This document shows positions 1-7,649 of a stretch of DNA of 15,618 nt, piece by piece. The DNA is from DATDOY01 sp035293045 (GTDB taxonomy: Bacteria; Actinomycetota; Acidimicrobiia; IMCC26256; JACPCJ01), in contig DATDOY010000265.1 of the NCBI GenBank assembly GCA_035293045.1, forward strand, positions 1 to 15,618, in the 5' to 3' direction. Position numbers and translations under genes: made by a program. A model generated the notes under the pieces. The model made no database searches and was not told the DNA's origin. It saw only the letters and a program-made list of their open reading frames with translations. Position 1 is the first letter of the stretch, and the number at the start of each line of letters is the position of its first letter.

Positions 1-120
1 AGAGCGGCGAGGCGCGGGCGGCCGTGGTGGGCGACGGCGCGAGGTGGCGGGTGGGTGGGCGAGCGGAGCGAGCGAGGGCGAGCGACGTCGCCCCGACCAC
101 GGGCGCACCCAGCGGAACGA
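1..120. other. Non-coding or undetermined edge sequence downstream of hemL
   Basis: This very GC-rich, low-complexity stretch lies beyond the hemL stop codon and is rich in GCGAG/GGCG words. A short inverted repeat (GGGCGA, loop GCGACG, TCGCCC, roughly 77-94) could form a hairpin after hemL. No frame has a convincing start or protein-like composition, so I call no gene here. Confidence 0.4.
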
Positions 121-1401
121 CTACGCCGAGCGGGCGAGGTCAGCGGCGACGCCGGCCGCGGCGTCCACGGTGCGATCGATCTCGTCGGGGCCGTGGGCGA
201 GGCTCACGAAGATCGCCTCGAACGCTGACGGCGCGAGGTACACGTCGCGATCGAGCATGCCGCGGAAGAACGCGGCGTACCGCTCGGCGTCGGCCGACTT
301 CGCGGCGGCGTAATCACGCACCGGCGCGTCGGCGAAGAACAAACCCACCAGCGTGCCGACGCGCGGCACTTGGACCGGCAGACCGGCCCGACCGATGGCC
401 TCGGCGAGTCCGTCGGCGAGTTGGCGCGCCCGACTTTCGAGCGTCGCGTACGCGGCGCCATCCAACTCGCCGAGCACGGCGAGGCCGGCCGCGGTGGCGA
501 GGGGGTTCCCGGAAAGCGTGCCTGCTTGGTACACCGGTCCGACCGGTGCCAAGTGATCCATGATCTCGGCCGGGCCACCGACGGCGGCCAACGGAAGCCC
601 GCCACCGAGGACTTTGCCGAACATCGACAGGTCAGGGGTGATCCCGTACCGGCCTTGGGCGCCGTCGGGTCCGAGCCGGAAGCCCGTGATCACCTCGTCG
701 ACCACGAGCAAGGCGCCGGCCTGATCGCAGTGCGATCGCAGGTGGGCGAGAAACCCGTCGTCGGGCGGCACGAGACCCATGTTGGCGGGAACCCCCTCGA
801 CCACCACGGCGGCAATCGTGCGGCCCTCCTCCTCGAAGGCGCGATCGACGGCTTCCGTATCGTTGAACGACAGCACCAGCGTGTCGGCCACGACGCCGCT
901 CGGCACGCCCGCCGAGCCGGGGAGGCCGAAGGTCGCCACCCCGCTGCCGGCCTCGGCGAGCAGGGCGTCGGAATGGCCGTGGTAGCAACCGGCGAACTTG
1001 ACGATCCGGTCGCGGCCCGTGAAACCCCGGGCCAGCCGCACGGCCGTCATCCCCGCTTCGGTTCCGGAGTTGACCAACCGCACCTTCTCCACCGACGGAA
1101 CCCGCTCGGCGACGGCCTCGGCAAGCAACACCTCTCGCTCGGTGGGCGCGCCATACGACGTGCCGGCCGACGCGGCGTCCTGCACTGCCTTCACGAGCAC
1201 CGGGTGCGCGTGGCCGAGGATCGACGCCCCCCACGACTGGACGTAGTCGCAATAGCGCCGGCCGGCGCGGTCGAAGAGATACGCGCCCTCGGCCCGCTCC
1301 ACGAAGAAGGGGTCTCCCCCCACGGCCCCGAAGGCGCGCACTGGCGAATTGACGCCGCCTGGGGTCACGGCGCGTGCCCGTCGTCGAAGCTCGTCGCTCA
1401 C
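121..1401 (-). CDS. hemL: Glutamate-1-semialdehyde 2,1-aminomutase
   Basis: This PLP enzyme converts glutamate-1-semialdehyde to 5-aminolevulinate, the second step of the C5 tetrapyrrole pathway, in the cytosol. The 426-aa product has the usual family length. It carries the N-terminal TPGGVNSPVR signature (residues 13-22), NSGTEA (111-116), CYHGHSD (139-145), the VVDEVITGFR strand (233-242) and the PLP-binding Lys263 in FGKVLGGGLPL. The start is GTG at 1401. A GGAG motif five bases upstream supports it, and the gene begins 16 nt after the hemB stop, so the two are probably co-transcribed. One oddity is residues 202-208, which read EGVPANM where homologues I recall read EPVAGNM or EPVAANM. Assignment is secure; the related enzyme GabT/ornithine aminotransferase lacks this full signature set. 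Confidence 0.96.
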   Translation of the reverse strand: MSDELRRRARAVTPGGVNSPVRAFGAVGGDPFFVERAEGAYLFDRAGRRYCDYVQSWGASILGHAHPVLVKAVQDAASAGTSYGAPTEREVLLAEAVAERVPSVEKVRLVNSGTEAGMTAVRLARGFTGRDRIVKFAGCYHGHSDALLAEAGSGVATFGLPGSAGVPSGVVADTLVLSFNDTEAVDRAFEEEGRTIAAVVVEGVPANMGLVPPDDGFLAHLRSHCDQAGALLVVDEVITGFRLGPDGAQGRYGITPDLSMFGKVLGGGLPLAAVGGPAEIMDHLAPVGPVYQAGTLSGNPLATAAGLAVLGELDGAAYATLESRARQLADGLAEAIGRAGLPVQVPRVGTLVGLFFADAPVRDYAAAKSADAERYAAFFRGMLDRDVYLAPSAFEAIFVSLAHGPDEIDRTVDAAAGVAADLARSA

Positions 1402-1417
1402 GGAGGCTCCGGTCCGA

Positions 1418-2398
1418 TCAGGACGACAGGCGCTCGGCGAGCTCGCGGGCGAAGTAGGTGAGGACGAAGTCGGCGCCCGCGCGCTTGATCGCGGTCACGT
1501 GTTCGAGCGCTACCGCATCGCCGTCGATCCAGCCGTTCGCCGCCGCCGCCTTCACCATCGAGTACTCGCCGCTCACGTGATACGCGGCGACCGGGAGATC
1601 GACGGCGTCCCGCACGTCACGGATCACGTCGAGGTACGCGAGCGCGGGCTTGACCATCACGATGTCGGCGCCCTCAACCACGTCGAGGGCGACCTCGGCC
1701 AGCGCCTCACGCGCGTTGGCGGGGTCCATCTGGTACCCGCGCCGGTCACCGAACCGTGGCGCACACTCGGCCGCGTCGCGAAACGGACCGTACAGCGCGC
1801 TGGCGTACTTGGCCGCGTAGGCGAGGATCGCCACGTCGACGTGACCGGTGTCGTCCAGCGCCGCGCGAATGGCGTCGACCTGTCCGTCCATCATTCCCGA
1901 CGGCGCGACGACGTCGGCCCCTGCTTCGGCCTGCGCCACGGCGATGGCCGCATACCGTTCGAGCGTCGCGTCGTTGTCGACGACGCCGTCGTCGCGCAGC
2001 ACGCCGCAGTGTCCGTGGTCGGTGTACTCGTCGAGGCAATTGTCGGCCATCAGCACGAGCGCGTCGCCCACCTCGTCGCGCAGCTGGCGAAGGGCCGACT
2101 GCACAATCCCGTCGGGGTCGTCGGCCGCCGAACCGGTGGCGTCCTTGCTCGCGGGGATCCCGAAGAGGATGACGCCGGGCACGCCCACCTCTGCGAGCGC
2201 CCGGACTTCCTTGCGCAGGCTCTCCTGGGTGTGTTGCACCACCCCGGGCATCGACGCGACCGGCTCGGGGGCCTCGATGCCTTCCTTGACGAACAGCGGG
2301 GCCACGAGGTCGTCGACGGTGACGTGGGTTTCAGCGACAAGTCGCCGCAGCGCGGGGGTCCGGCGGAGCCGACGCAGGCGCTGTTCGGGGAAGGCCAC
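1418..2398 (-). CDS. hemB: Delta-aminolevulinic acid dehydratase (porphobilinogen synthase)
   Basis: The enzyme condenses two 5-aminolevulinate molecules into porphobilinogen. The 326-aa protein is full length. Schiff-base lysines are visible at Lys197 (AYAAKYASALYGPFR) and Lys250 (MVKPALAYLD). The metal-loop segment NCLDEYTDHGHCG (120-132) has Cys121 and Cys131, but Asp123 replaces the middle Cys of the classical three-Cys zinc site. I recall this CxD...C form from other actinobacteria, so it may be normal here. The GTG start at 2398 lacks a Shine-Dalgarno sequence and sits 7 nt after a TAGCAT -10 motif, so the message may be leaderless. hemL follows after 16 nt. The gene is separated from the main hem operon by the CAP-repeat gene. 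Confidence 0.96.
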   Translation of the reverse strand: MAFPEQRLRRLRRTPALRRLVAETHVTVDDLVAPLFVKEGIEAPEPVASMPGVVQHTQESLRKEVRALAEVGVPGVILFGIPASKDATGSAADDPDGIVQSALRQLRDEVGDALVLMADNCLDEYTDHGHCGVLRDDGVVDNDATLERYAAIAVAQAEAGADVVAPSGMMDGQVDAIRAALDDTGHVDVAILAYAAKYASALYGPFRDAAECAPRFGDRRGYQMDPANAREALAEVALDVVEGADIVMVKPALAYLDVIRDVRDAVDLPVAAYHVSGEYSMVKAAAANGWIDGDAVALEHVTAIKRAGADFVLTYFARELAERLSS

Positions 2399-2405
2399 GG
2401 GTCAA

Positions 2406-2411
2406 ATGCTA
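2406..2411 (-). promoter_or_regulatory. Putative -10 element (TAGCAT) of hemB-hemL, leaderless type
   Basis: On the minus strand TAGCAT is followed by seven bases (TTGACCC) and then the hemB GTG codon. That spacing would put the transcription start at or next to the start codon. No recognisable -35 box or ribosome binding site is present. Confidence 0.45.
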
Positions 2412-2452
2412 CCGGGGGACCCCGCAGCCGCCCTCACGGGTGTCGCCGGGCC

Positions 2453-2466
2453 CGAGGCGCTCCTCG
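2453..2466 (-). terminator. Short hairpin just after the CAP-repeat gene
   Basis: An inverted repeat CGAGG / loop of 4 / CCTCG lies directly after the stop codon at 2469-2471. It is short and has no U-tract, so its function as a terminator is only plausible. Confidence 0.3.
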
Positions 2467-2468
2467 CG

Positions 2469-3737
2469 TCAGCCGGCAGAGCCGAAGCCGAACACGTGGC
2501 CGGTGTGGCCGAGCACGTAGTAGCCGTCGCCGTCGCGAACGGGCGCGACCGCCACGCCGCGGACACCTGCGGGGGCCTTGCCCTCTTGAACGAGCGACGG
2601 GACCGATCCGACGAACGGCGCGTCGCCGAAGGTGAAGACCCCGCCGACGCCGTCGAGCACCCAGTACCCACCACCGGAGCCGGTCGGCGCCATGCCGATG
2701 ACGTCGGCGCGCCCGATCGGCGTGCCGGCTTCCCGCATGGCGGGAATCGAGCCGCGGAAGCTGGCGTCGCCGAAGGTGAAGACCCCACCGACGTTGTCGA
2801 CGATGTAGTAGCCACCGCCCGACCCGGTCGGCGCCATCCCTATCATCGGGGAGTTGCCGATCGGTTGTCCGGCCGCACGCAGGCCCGGCACCGAGCCGCG
2901 GAAGCTGGCGTCGCCAAAGGTGAAGATGCCGCCGGCGGCGTCGAGAATCCAGTACCCGTTGCCCGACGCCGTGCTGATGATCGCAATGGCACGGGACTGA
3001 CCGACGGACTCGCCCTGCGAGCGGAGTCCCGGGATCGAGCCGTGGACGGCGGCGTCACCGAATCCGTGCACGCCCCCCTGCTCGTCGAGGAGCCAAAACC
3101 CGTTGTTGGTGGGCGTGCCCGCCATGGCGACAACTGGCGCGCCGATGCGGCCAGCGCCGGAGCCGAGGTCGGCGGCATCGCCGTGCCGGTCGACGGAGCC
3201 GTCGACCTTGGCGACCCAGTAGCCGTCCCCGCTCCGCGTGGCCGCGATGCCGACCACGTCACCCCCCACGTTCACTGGCGCCGGCGCGGCGCTCGGCGTG
3301 ACGGGCTGGCGGAACACGACCGTGACCCAGATGACTTCACCCGAGGTCACGACGCCCACGCCGACCTCGCTGAATTCGGACCTCAGGACGTTGTCGCGGT
3401 GGGCGGGCGAGTTCATGAAGGCGTCGTGGAGCGCTTGGACGGTGCCGCCGCGGCCGACGTTCTCGCCGAGCAGCTTCCAGTTGGTGAGGGAGCGCAGTTG
3501 GGTCGAGTGGTGCAGATCGTTCTGGGCGGCCATCTCGCCGGAGTGATTGCGGCCGTAGTCGGTAAGGTCGCCGGCGGCGGTAAGGCTTCCGAGGCCGCGG
3601 GCGGTGCGCTCCCGGTTCATCAGCTCGATGAACTTCGGCTCGGCGCTGCCGGCGCCCTCGACGGCGAACGCGGGTGGGGACTGGATCCCGACGATCCCGA
3701 CGATCGCTGTGGCGATGATGGCTGAAAGTGCTCGCAT
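2469..3737 (-). CDS. Secreted CAP-domain protein with C-terminal six-repeat (putative beta-propeller) domain
   Basis: The 422-aa protein begins with a signal peptide (about residues 1-25, ending PPAFA) and should be exported. Residues 32-144 are a CAP/SCP (PF00188-type) domain. It shows HSGEMA, HH at 76-77, LGENVGRGGTV (90-100) and the SPAHRDNVL...EFSEVGVGV signature (110-129). A short Pro/Ala linker is followed by six repeats with aromatic anchors at Tyr173, Phe214, Tyr262, Tyr310, Tyr358 and Tyr406. The last four intervals are exactly 48 residues. The consensus is GGGYWxLDxxGGVFTFGDAxFxGSxP. Such repeats may form beta-propeller blades. The ATG at 3737 is chosen because it starts directly at the signal peptide; upstream in-frame codons are not protein-like. 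Substrate and role are unknown. It sits between hemD and hemB and looks like its own unit. Confidence 0.88.
   Translation of the reverse strand: MRALSAIIATAIVGIVGIQSPPAFAVEGAGSAEPKFIELMNRERTARGLGSLTAAGDLTDYGRNHSGEMAAQNDLHHSTQLRSLTNWKLLGENVGRGGTVQALHDAFMNSPAHRDNVLRSEFSEVGVGVVTSGEVIWVTVVFRQPVTPSAAPAPVNVGGDVVGIAATRSGDGYWVAKVDGSVDRHGDAADLGSGAGRIGAPVVAMAGTPTNNGFWLLDEQGGVHGFGDAAVHGSIPGLRSQGESVGQSRAIAIISTASGNGYWILDAAGGIFTFGDASFRGSVPGLRAAGQPIGNSPMIGMAPTGSGGGYYIVDNVGGVFTFGDASFRGSIPAMREAGTPIGRADVIGMAPTGSGGGYWVLDGVGGVFTFGDAPFVGSVPSLVQEGKAPAGVRGVAVAPVRDGDGYYVLGHTGHVFGFGSAG
2473..3220 (-). repeat. Six tandem ~144-bp coding repeats (48 aa each)
   Basis: The 3' half of the CAP-repeat gene is a tandem array. 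At the DNA level the near-identical string GCCGCGGAAGCTGGCGTCGCC starts at plus-strand 2751 and again at 2895, exactly 144 bp apart. The first and last units are the most diverged. Array boundaries are approximate. Confidence 0.8.
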
Positions 3738-3997
3738 GCCCCGTATCTCGTGTTGGTGCTGGCCAAGGACTGGCGTGGTACGAACTCGCTTCCCGTTGAC
3801 CGCGGCATCGGGACACGAGCAAACCCTCTTGAGGTCGCGGAGAGTGTCGGCACGAGGGATGCGCACATTGAGACATGCGAGCAACAACCCTTGGAAACAC
3901 GTTGACCAACGCCCGGGACCAGCTCCCGTGCCTGCCGCCGGTGACGACGTCCGAAGCGTCCGCCTCGCTCTTGACGGTGGATAGCACGGGGTCCTTT
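3738..3997. other. 260-bp gene-free spacer upstream of the CAP-repeat gene
   Basis: This spacer separates the end of the hem operon from the CAP-repeat gene and presumably contains that gene's promoter. I found no clear -10 of the TANNNT type and no match to the GEMM aptamer seen upstream of the other CAP gene. A small hairpin (CGGGA, loop of 5, TCCCG, minus strand, about 3915-3929) is present. Confidence 0.4.
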
Positions 3998-4021
3998 GTG
4001 CCTGGCGAGTGCGCCAGGCAC
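3998..4021 (-). terminator. Strong hairpin ending the rex-hem operon
   Basis: A perfect 10-bp inverted repeat (GTGCCTGGCG / 4-nt loop / CGCCAGGCAC) starts a few bases after the stop codon of the cobA-hemD fusion. Outer CTT/AAG bases can extend the stem. There is no long U-tract, which is common in high-GC actinobacteria. It could also act as an mRNA-end stabilising stem. Confidence 0.65.
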
Positions 4022-4027
4022 GAAGGG

Positions 4028-5497
4028 TCAGGCCGGTTTCAGGGCCGCGATCAGCGTGGCGACGAGGCCGGCGATCGTGTGCTCCTCGGCGACGGCGGTC
4101 ACGGTGAGGCCGTGGGCGCGGGCCGTTTCCGCCGTGACCGGCCCGATGGCGACAATTCGGACAGACGGGTCGGGCAGCGTCCCGAGCGCCTCGAGGAAGT
4201 TCGTGACGGTCGACGACGAGGTGAACGTGACCGCGTCGACCTCTCCGGCGCGCACGGCCTCGATCATGGCGGGATCGACCTCGGCGGCAACCGTCTCGTA
4301 CACCGTCAACACCTCGACGTCGTAGCCCTTGGCGGTGAGGCCTTCGGGGAGCACGTCCCTCGCCACGGCCGCCCGCGCGACGAGCACGCGCTCGCCCGCG
4401 GGAGGGCCCGCGGGAGGAAACGCATCGACGAGCGATTCGGCCACGAATCGAGGGGGCACGAGGTCGGCGCGGATGCCCCGCTCAGCCAGGGCGGTCGCCG
4501 TGCCGGGGCCGATGGCCGCCACGTTCAACCCGCTCAGGGCTCGGGCGTCGCGCCCCGACGCCGCGAGTCCGGCGTCGAAGAACGCGTTGACGCCGTTGGC
4601 CGACGTGAACACGACCCACGCGAACGCCTCGAGGGGCGGCACGTCGAAGGCGACGGGTCGCACCGCGATGGCGGGGATCTCGAGCACCGTGGCGCCGAGC
4701 CCCTCGAGCTGGGTACGGAGTTCGCTCGCCTGCTCCCGCGCCCGCGTGACGACGACGCGCCGGCCGAAGAGCGGGCGGTTCTCGAACCACGACAGGTTGA
4801 GCGCGGCCACCTCGCCCACCACGATGGCCGCGGGTGCCTCGACGCCACAGTCGGCGATCTCGCCGAGCGTGGAGCGGACGGAGGCGTGGGCCGGCGTGGT
4901 CCCCCATGTCACGGCCGCAGCGGGAGTGTCGGCCGAACGCCCGCCCGCGATCAATCGAGTCACGATGTCGCCAAGGTGACCCGCGCCCATGAGGATCACG
5001 AGGGTCCCCCCCGCGGCAGCGAGGGCCTCCCAATCGACGTCGGTGCGGCCTTTTGCCGGGTCCTCGTGCCCGGTCACGATGGTGACGTGCGTCGAGAGCC
5101 CCCGATGGGTGACGGGGATCCCGGCATAGGCCGGCGCGCCGATGGCGCTCGTCACACCCGGAACCACCTCGAAGTCGATGCCAGCCGCTGCGAGTGCCTC
5201 GGCCTCCTCCCCGCCCCGGCCGAAGACGAACGGGTCGCCACCCTTGAGACGCACCACCGCCCGGCCGGAGCGACCGCGGTCCACGAGCACGTCGTTGATC
5301 TCGTCCTGGGTGAGGACGGCGTGGCCGGCGCCTTTCCCGACGTCGATGCGCTCGGCCTCGGGCGGCGCGAGCGCCACCAACGCCGGCGACGCAAGCCGGT
5401 CAAAGACGACGACCTCCGCGCGGGCGAGCAGCTCGGCCCCCCGCACCGTGATGAGACCTGGATCACCCGGGCCGGCGCCCACGAGATAGACGGTCAC
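4028..5497 (-). CDS. cobA-hemD: Fused uroporphyrinogen-III C-methyltransferase / uroporphyrinogen-III synthase
   Basis: This 489-aa protein has two enzymes in tandem. Residues 1-243 are the SAM-dependent methyltransferase that turns uroporphyrinogen III into precorrin-2. Its signatures are VYLVGAGPGDPGLIT (3-17), RLKGGDPFVFGRGGEE (83-98) and PGVTSAIGAPAYAGIPVTHRG (113-133). Residues 244-489 are uroporphyrinogen-III synthase, which cyclises and inverts hydroxymethylbilane. They begin at GRRVVVTRAREQASEL and include FTSANGV and TFTSSSTV. The GTG start at 5497 overlaps the hemC TGA in a GTGA arrangement, consistent with coupling, and a GAGG-type site lies upstream inside hemC. The fusion places the branch to siroheme or cobalamin in the same polypeptide that makes the shared intermediate. 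Similar fusions are known in actinobacteria and clostridia. Confidence 0.95.
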   Translation of the reverse strand: MTVYLVGAGPGDPGLITVRGAELLARAEVVVFDRLASPALVALAPPEAERIDVGKGAGHAVLTQDEINDVLVDRGRSGRAVVRLKGGDPFVFGRGGEEAEALAAAGIDFEVVPGVTSAIGAPAYAGIPVTHRGLSTHVTIVTGHEDPAKGRTDVDWEALAAAGGTLVILMGAGHLGDIVTRLIAGGRSADTPAAAVTWGTTPAHASVRSTLGEIADCGVEAPAAIVVGEVAALNLSWFENRPLFGRRVVVTRAREQASELRTQLEGLGATVLEIPAIAVRPVAFDVPPLEAFAWVVFTSANGVNAFFDAGLAASGRDARALSGLNVAAIGPGTATALAERGIRADLVPPRFVAESLVDAFPPAGPPAGERVLVARAAVARDVLPEGLTAKGYDVEVLTVYETVAAEVDPAMIEAVRAGEVDAVTFTSSSTVTNFLEALGTLPDPSVRIVAIGPVTAETARAHGLTVTAVAEEHTIAGLVATLIAALKPA

Positions 5498-6387
5498 GGC
5501 GCCGCCTCGACGAGCATGCGCCCGCCCTGCTCGTCGAGCAGAGCGCGGGCGGCGTCACGCCCCACGGTGTCGGGGTCTGAACCCCGCGCTCGATGGCGCA
5601 GGACAACGTGGCCGTCGAGCGAGGCGAGGAGGACCTCGATCGCCACCCCGCCCCCGTCGAGCGGCTGAGCGAAGGCCCCGGCCGGAAGGTTGCAGTCGCC
5701 CCCTAGAGCGGAGAGATACCCGCGCTCAGCCGTGACCGCGATCCGCACATCGGGGCGGTCGATGGCCGAGAGGGCGGCGAGGGTGGCGTCGTCGTCCGAT
5801 CGGCACTCGAGCGCCAGCGCCCCCTGGCCGACTTGGGGGAGCATGACGGCGGGTTCGAGCGGGTCCACGACCGCGGGGGTGAGCCCGGCCCGGATCAACG
5901 CGGCGTTGGCAACGACGACGGCAGCGTGGTCCAACGCCTTCGCGACGCGAGTCTCGATGTTGCCCCGCAGCTCCGCGAACGTGAGGTCGGGGCGCAGGTG
6001 CGCGAGCTGGGCGCGACGTCGCACCGAGCCCGTCGCCACGCGCGCGCCGGTCGGCAGGTCGTCGAGGTGGGTACCAACGAGGGCATCCCGCGGATCGACG
6101 CGCTCGGGGAACGCCGCCAGCACCAAACCGTCGGGCGTCGACGCGGGCAGGTCCTTGGCCGAGTGCACCGCGATGTCCGCGCCGCCGTCGAGCACCGCCT
6201 GTTGCACTTCCTTGACGAAGACGCCCTTGCCCCCCATGCGCCAAATCGGCTCGTCGGCGCGGCGGTCGCCGGCGGTGGAGACGATGACGAGTTCGCACTC
6301 GACGTTCAACAAGGTGGCGACGCGCTCAGCTTGCGCGCGGGCGAGCGGGCTCCCGCGGGTGGCCAGCCGCAGCGGGCCGCCGGCCAT
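5494..6387 (-). CDS. hemC: Hydroxymethylbilane synthase (porphobilinogen deaminase)
   Basis: The enzyme links four porphobilinogens into the linear tetrapyrrole hydroxymethylbilane. From ATG 6387 the protein is 297 aa. Motifs include LRLATRGSPLARAQA (6-20), GKGVFVKE (53-60), HSAKDLP (75-81, with catalytic Asp79), GSVRRRAQL (120-128) and the dipyrromethane-anchoring Cys232 in GDCNLPAGAF. The residue before Cys is Asp, where many homologues have Gly-Cys. I prefer ATG at 6387, two bases after the hemA stop. A TTG at 6393, overlapping the hemA TGA, is possible and would add two residues. No good Shine-Dalgarno sequence is visible, so translation may be coupled to hemA. The next gene overlaps its stop by four bases. 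Confidence 0.95.
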   Translation of the reverse strand: MAGGPLRLATRGSPLARAQAERVATLLNVECELVIVSTAGDRRADEPIWRMGGKGVFVKEVQQAVLDGGADIAVHSAKDLPASTPDGLVLAAFPERVDPRDALVGTHLDDLPTGARVATGSVRRRAQLAHLRPDLTFAELRGNIETRVAKALDHAAVVVANAALIRAGLTPAVVDPLEPAVMLPQVGQGALALECRSDDDATLAALSAIDRPDVRIAVTAERGYLSALGGDCNLPAGAFAQPLDGGGVAIEVLLASLDGHVVLRHRARGSDPDTVGRDAARALLDEQGGRMLVEAAP

Positions 6388-6389
6388 GA

Positions 6390-7649
6390 TCAAAGATCGA
6401 ACAGGGCGGCGAGGGCGTCGGCGAGCGAGTCGTCGTCCGATTCAGCGGCGGCCGCCTTCACCCGCACGGTCGGATCGTGGAGCAGCTTGTTGACGATCCC
6501 GCGCGTGAGCGACTCGACGGCGTCTCGCGTCGCCGGGTCGAGGTCGCGCAGGCGCGCCGCGAAGCGCTCCAGCTCGGCGGCGCGCACTTCCTCGCCGCGG
6601 GCGTGCAACGCGGCGACCAGCGGGGCCACTTCCCGCGCCGACGAGTCGGCTCGGTAGCGATCGACTTCCTCGCCGATGATGACCCGGACATTGTCGATCT
6701 CGCCGCGCCGCTCCTCCATCGACTCCTGCACGAAGGTCTTGAGGTCGTCGATGTCGAGCAGGGTGACGGCGGGAACACGAGCGGCGTCGGGGTCGACATC
6801 GCGCGGGACGGCGATGTCGACGACGAGGAGCGGGCGGCCGGGTCGCCCCGCCATCACTTCCTCGAGCTGGCCCCGGGTGATCATGATCTCGCCCGCCCCG
6901 GTGGACGCGAGCAGCACGTCGGCGTCCGCGAGCACTTCCGGAAGCCGTTCGAGGGCCACGGGCTCGCCGCCGATGCGCGCTGCCAACTCCGAGGCGCGCG
7001 TCTCGCTGCGGTTCGCCACGACCACGTGCGCCGTGCCCGATCCGGCGAGGGCGACGGCCATCCCCTCGCCCATCTTGCCGGCGCCGAGCACGACGATCTT
7101 TCGCCCCTCGAGGGTTCCGAGTCGCTGGGTCGCCAACCAGACCGCCGCCGACGCGATCGACACCGAGCCGCGGGCGATGGCGGTTTGGCTCCGGGCGCGC
7201 TTGCCGACCTGCACCGCATGCCGGAACAAGTGGGACAGCGGCGTACGGACCGTGCCCGCCTCCTCGGCCTCGAGCCACGCGCCCCGGACCTGACCGAGGA
7301 TCTCGCCCTCGCCCAGAATCATCGAGTCGATGCCCGACGCGACCCCGAAGAGGTGCGTCACCGCCGCGTCTTCGTGGAACGTGTAGATGACGTCGGCGAG
7401 GTCCGACGGGCTGACGCCCGCGTGCTCGGCGAGGAACTCCGTCACCTCCGCGATGGCAGGGTGGAACTTGGTCGACCGGGCGTAGATCTCGGTGCGGTTG
7501 CACGTCGACAGCACGACCACCTCGGCCACGTGCTCGCGCTTTGCGAGATCGTGGAGGCACCGGTGGAGGTCGTCGCGCGGCACCGTCACCCGCTCGAGGA
7601 TCTCGACGGGGGAGGTGCGGTGGTTCAGGCCGACGACGATGACAGACAT
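6390..7649 (-). CDS. hemA: Glutamyl-tRNA reductase
   Basis: This NADPH-dependent enzyme reduces glutamyl-tRNA(Glu) to glutamate-1-semialdehyde, the committed step of tetrapyrrole synthesis. The 419-aa protein has the full architecture. The N-terminal catalytic domain has GLNHRTSPVEILER (7-20), nucleophile Cys50 in LSTCNRTEIYA and His99. GEGEILGQVR spans 113-122. A Rossmann NADPH domain with GAGKMG (189-194) and a C-terminal dimerisation helix bundle follow. The ATG at 7649 lies within the end of the upstream dehydrogenase gene (25-nt overlap) and has an AAGGAG site 11 bases upstream. It is the third gene of the rex operon, which fits redox control of flux into the pathway. Confidence 0.96.
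   Translation of the reverse strand: MSVIVVGLNHRTSPVEILERVTVPRDDLHRCLHDLAKREHVAEVVVLSTCNRTEIYARSTKFHPAIAEVTEFLAEHAGVSPSDLADVIYTFHEDAAVTHLFGVASGIDSMILGEGEILGQVRGAWLEAEEAGTVRTPLSHLFRHAVQVGKRARSQTAIARGSVSIASAAVWLATQRLGTLEGRKIVVLGAGKMGEGMAVALAGSGTAHVVVANRSETRASELAARIGGEPVALERLPEVLADADVLLASTGAGEIMITRGQLEEVMAGRPGRPLLVVDIAVPRDVDPDAARVPAVTLLDIDDLKTFVQESMEERRGEIDNVRVIIGEEVDRYRADSSAREVAPLVAALHARGEEVRAAELERFAARLRDLDPATRDAVESLTRGIVNKLLHDPTVRVKAAAAESDDDSLADALAALFDL

Noticed and set aside
1..120. A partial gene at the left edge
   Set aside because: Frames are open because of high GC, but composition is low-complexity and no start or motif is visible.
370..1461. Long plus-strand open frame opposite hemL
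   Set aside because: It is antisense to a full hemL with all catalytic motifs. The Arg/Gly/His-rich translation is what high-GC antisense frames give.
1848..3725. 625-codon plus-strand frame covering hemB and the CAP-repeat gene
   Set aside because: It is antisense to two well-supported genes. Its repetitive composition mirrors the repeats of the minus-strand protein.
3738..3887. Upstream 50-codon extension of the CAP-repeat protein
   Set aside because: The signal peptide begins exactly at ATG 3737. The extension has no secretory or conserved character and would bury the signal peptide.
3738..3997. A second riboswitch (GEMM or ydaO type) ahead of the CAP-repeat gene
   Set aside because: The conserved GEMM blocks such as GACGCAAAGCC are absent, and I could not match the ydaO core.
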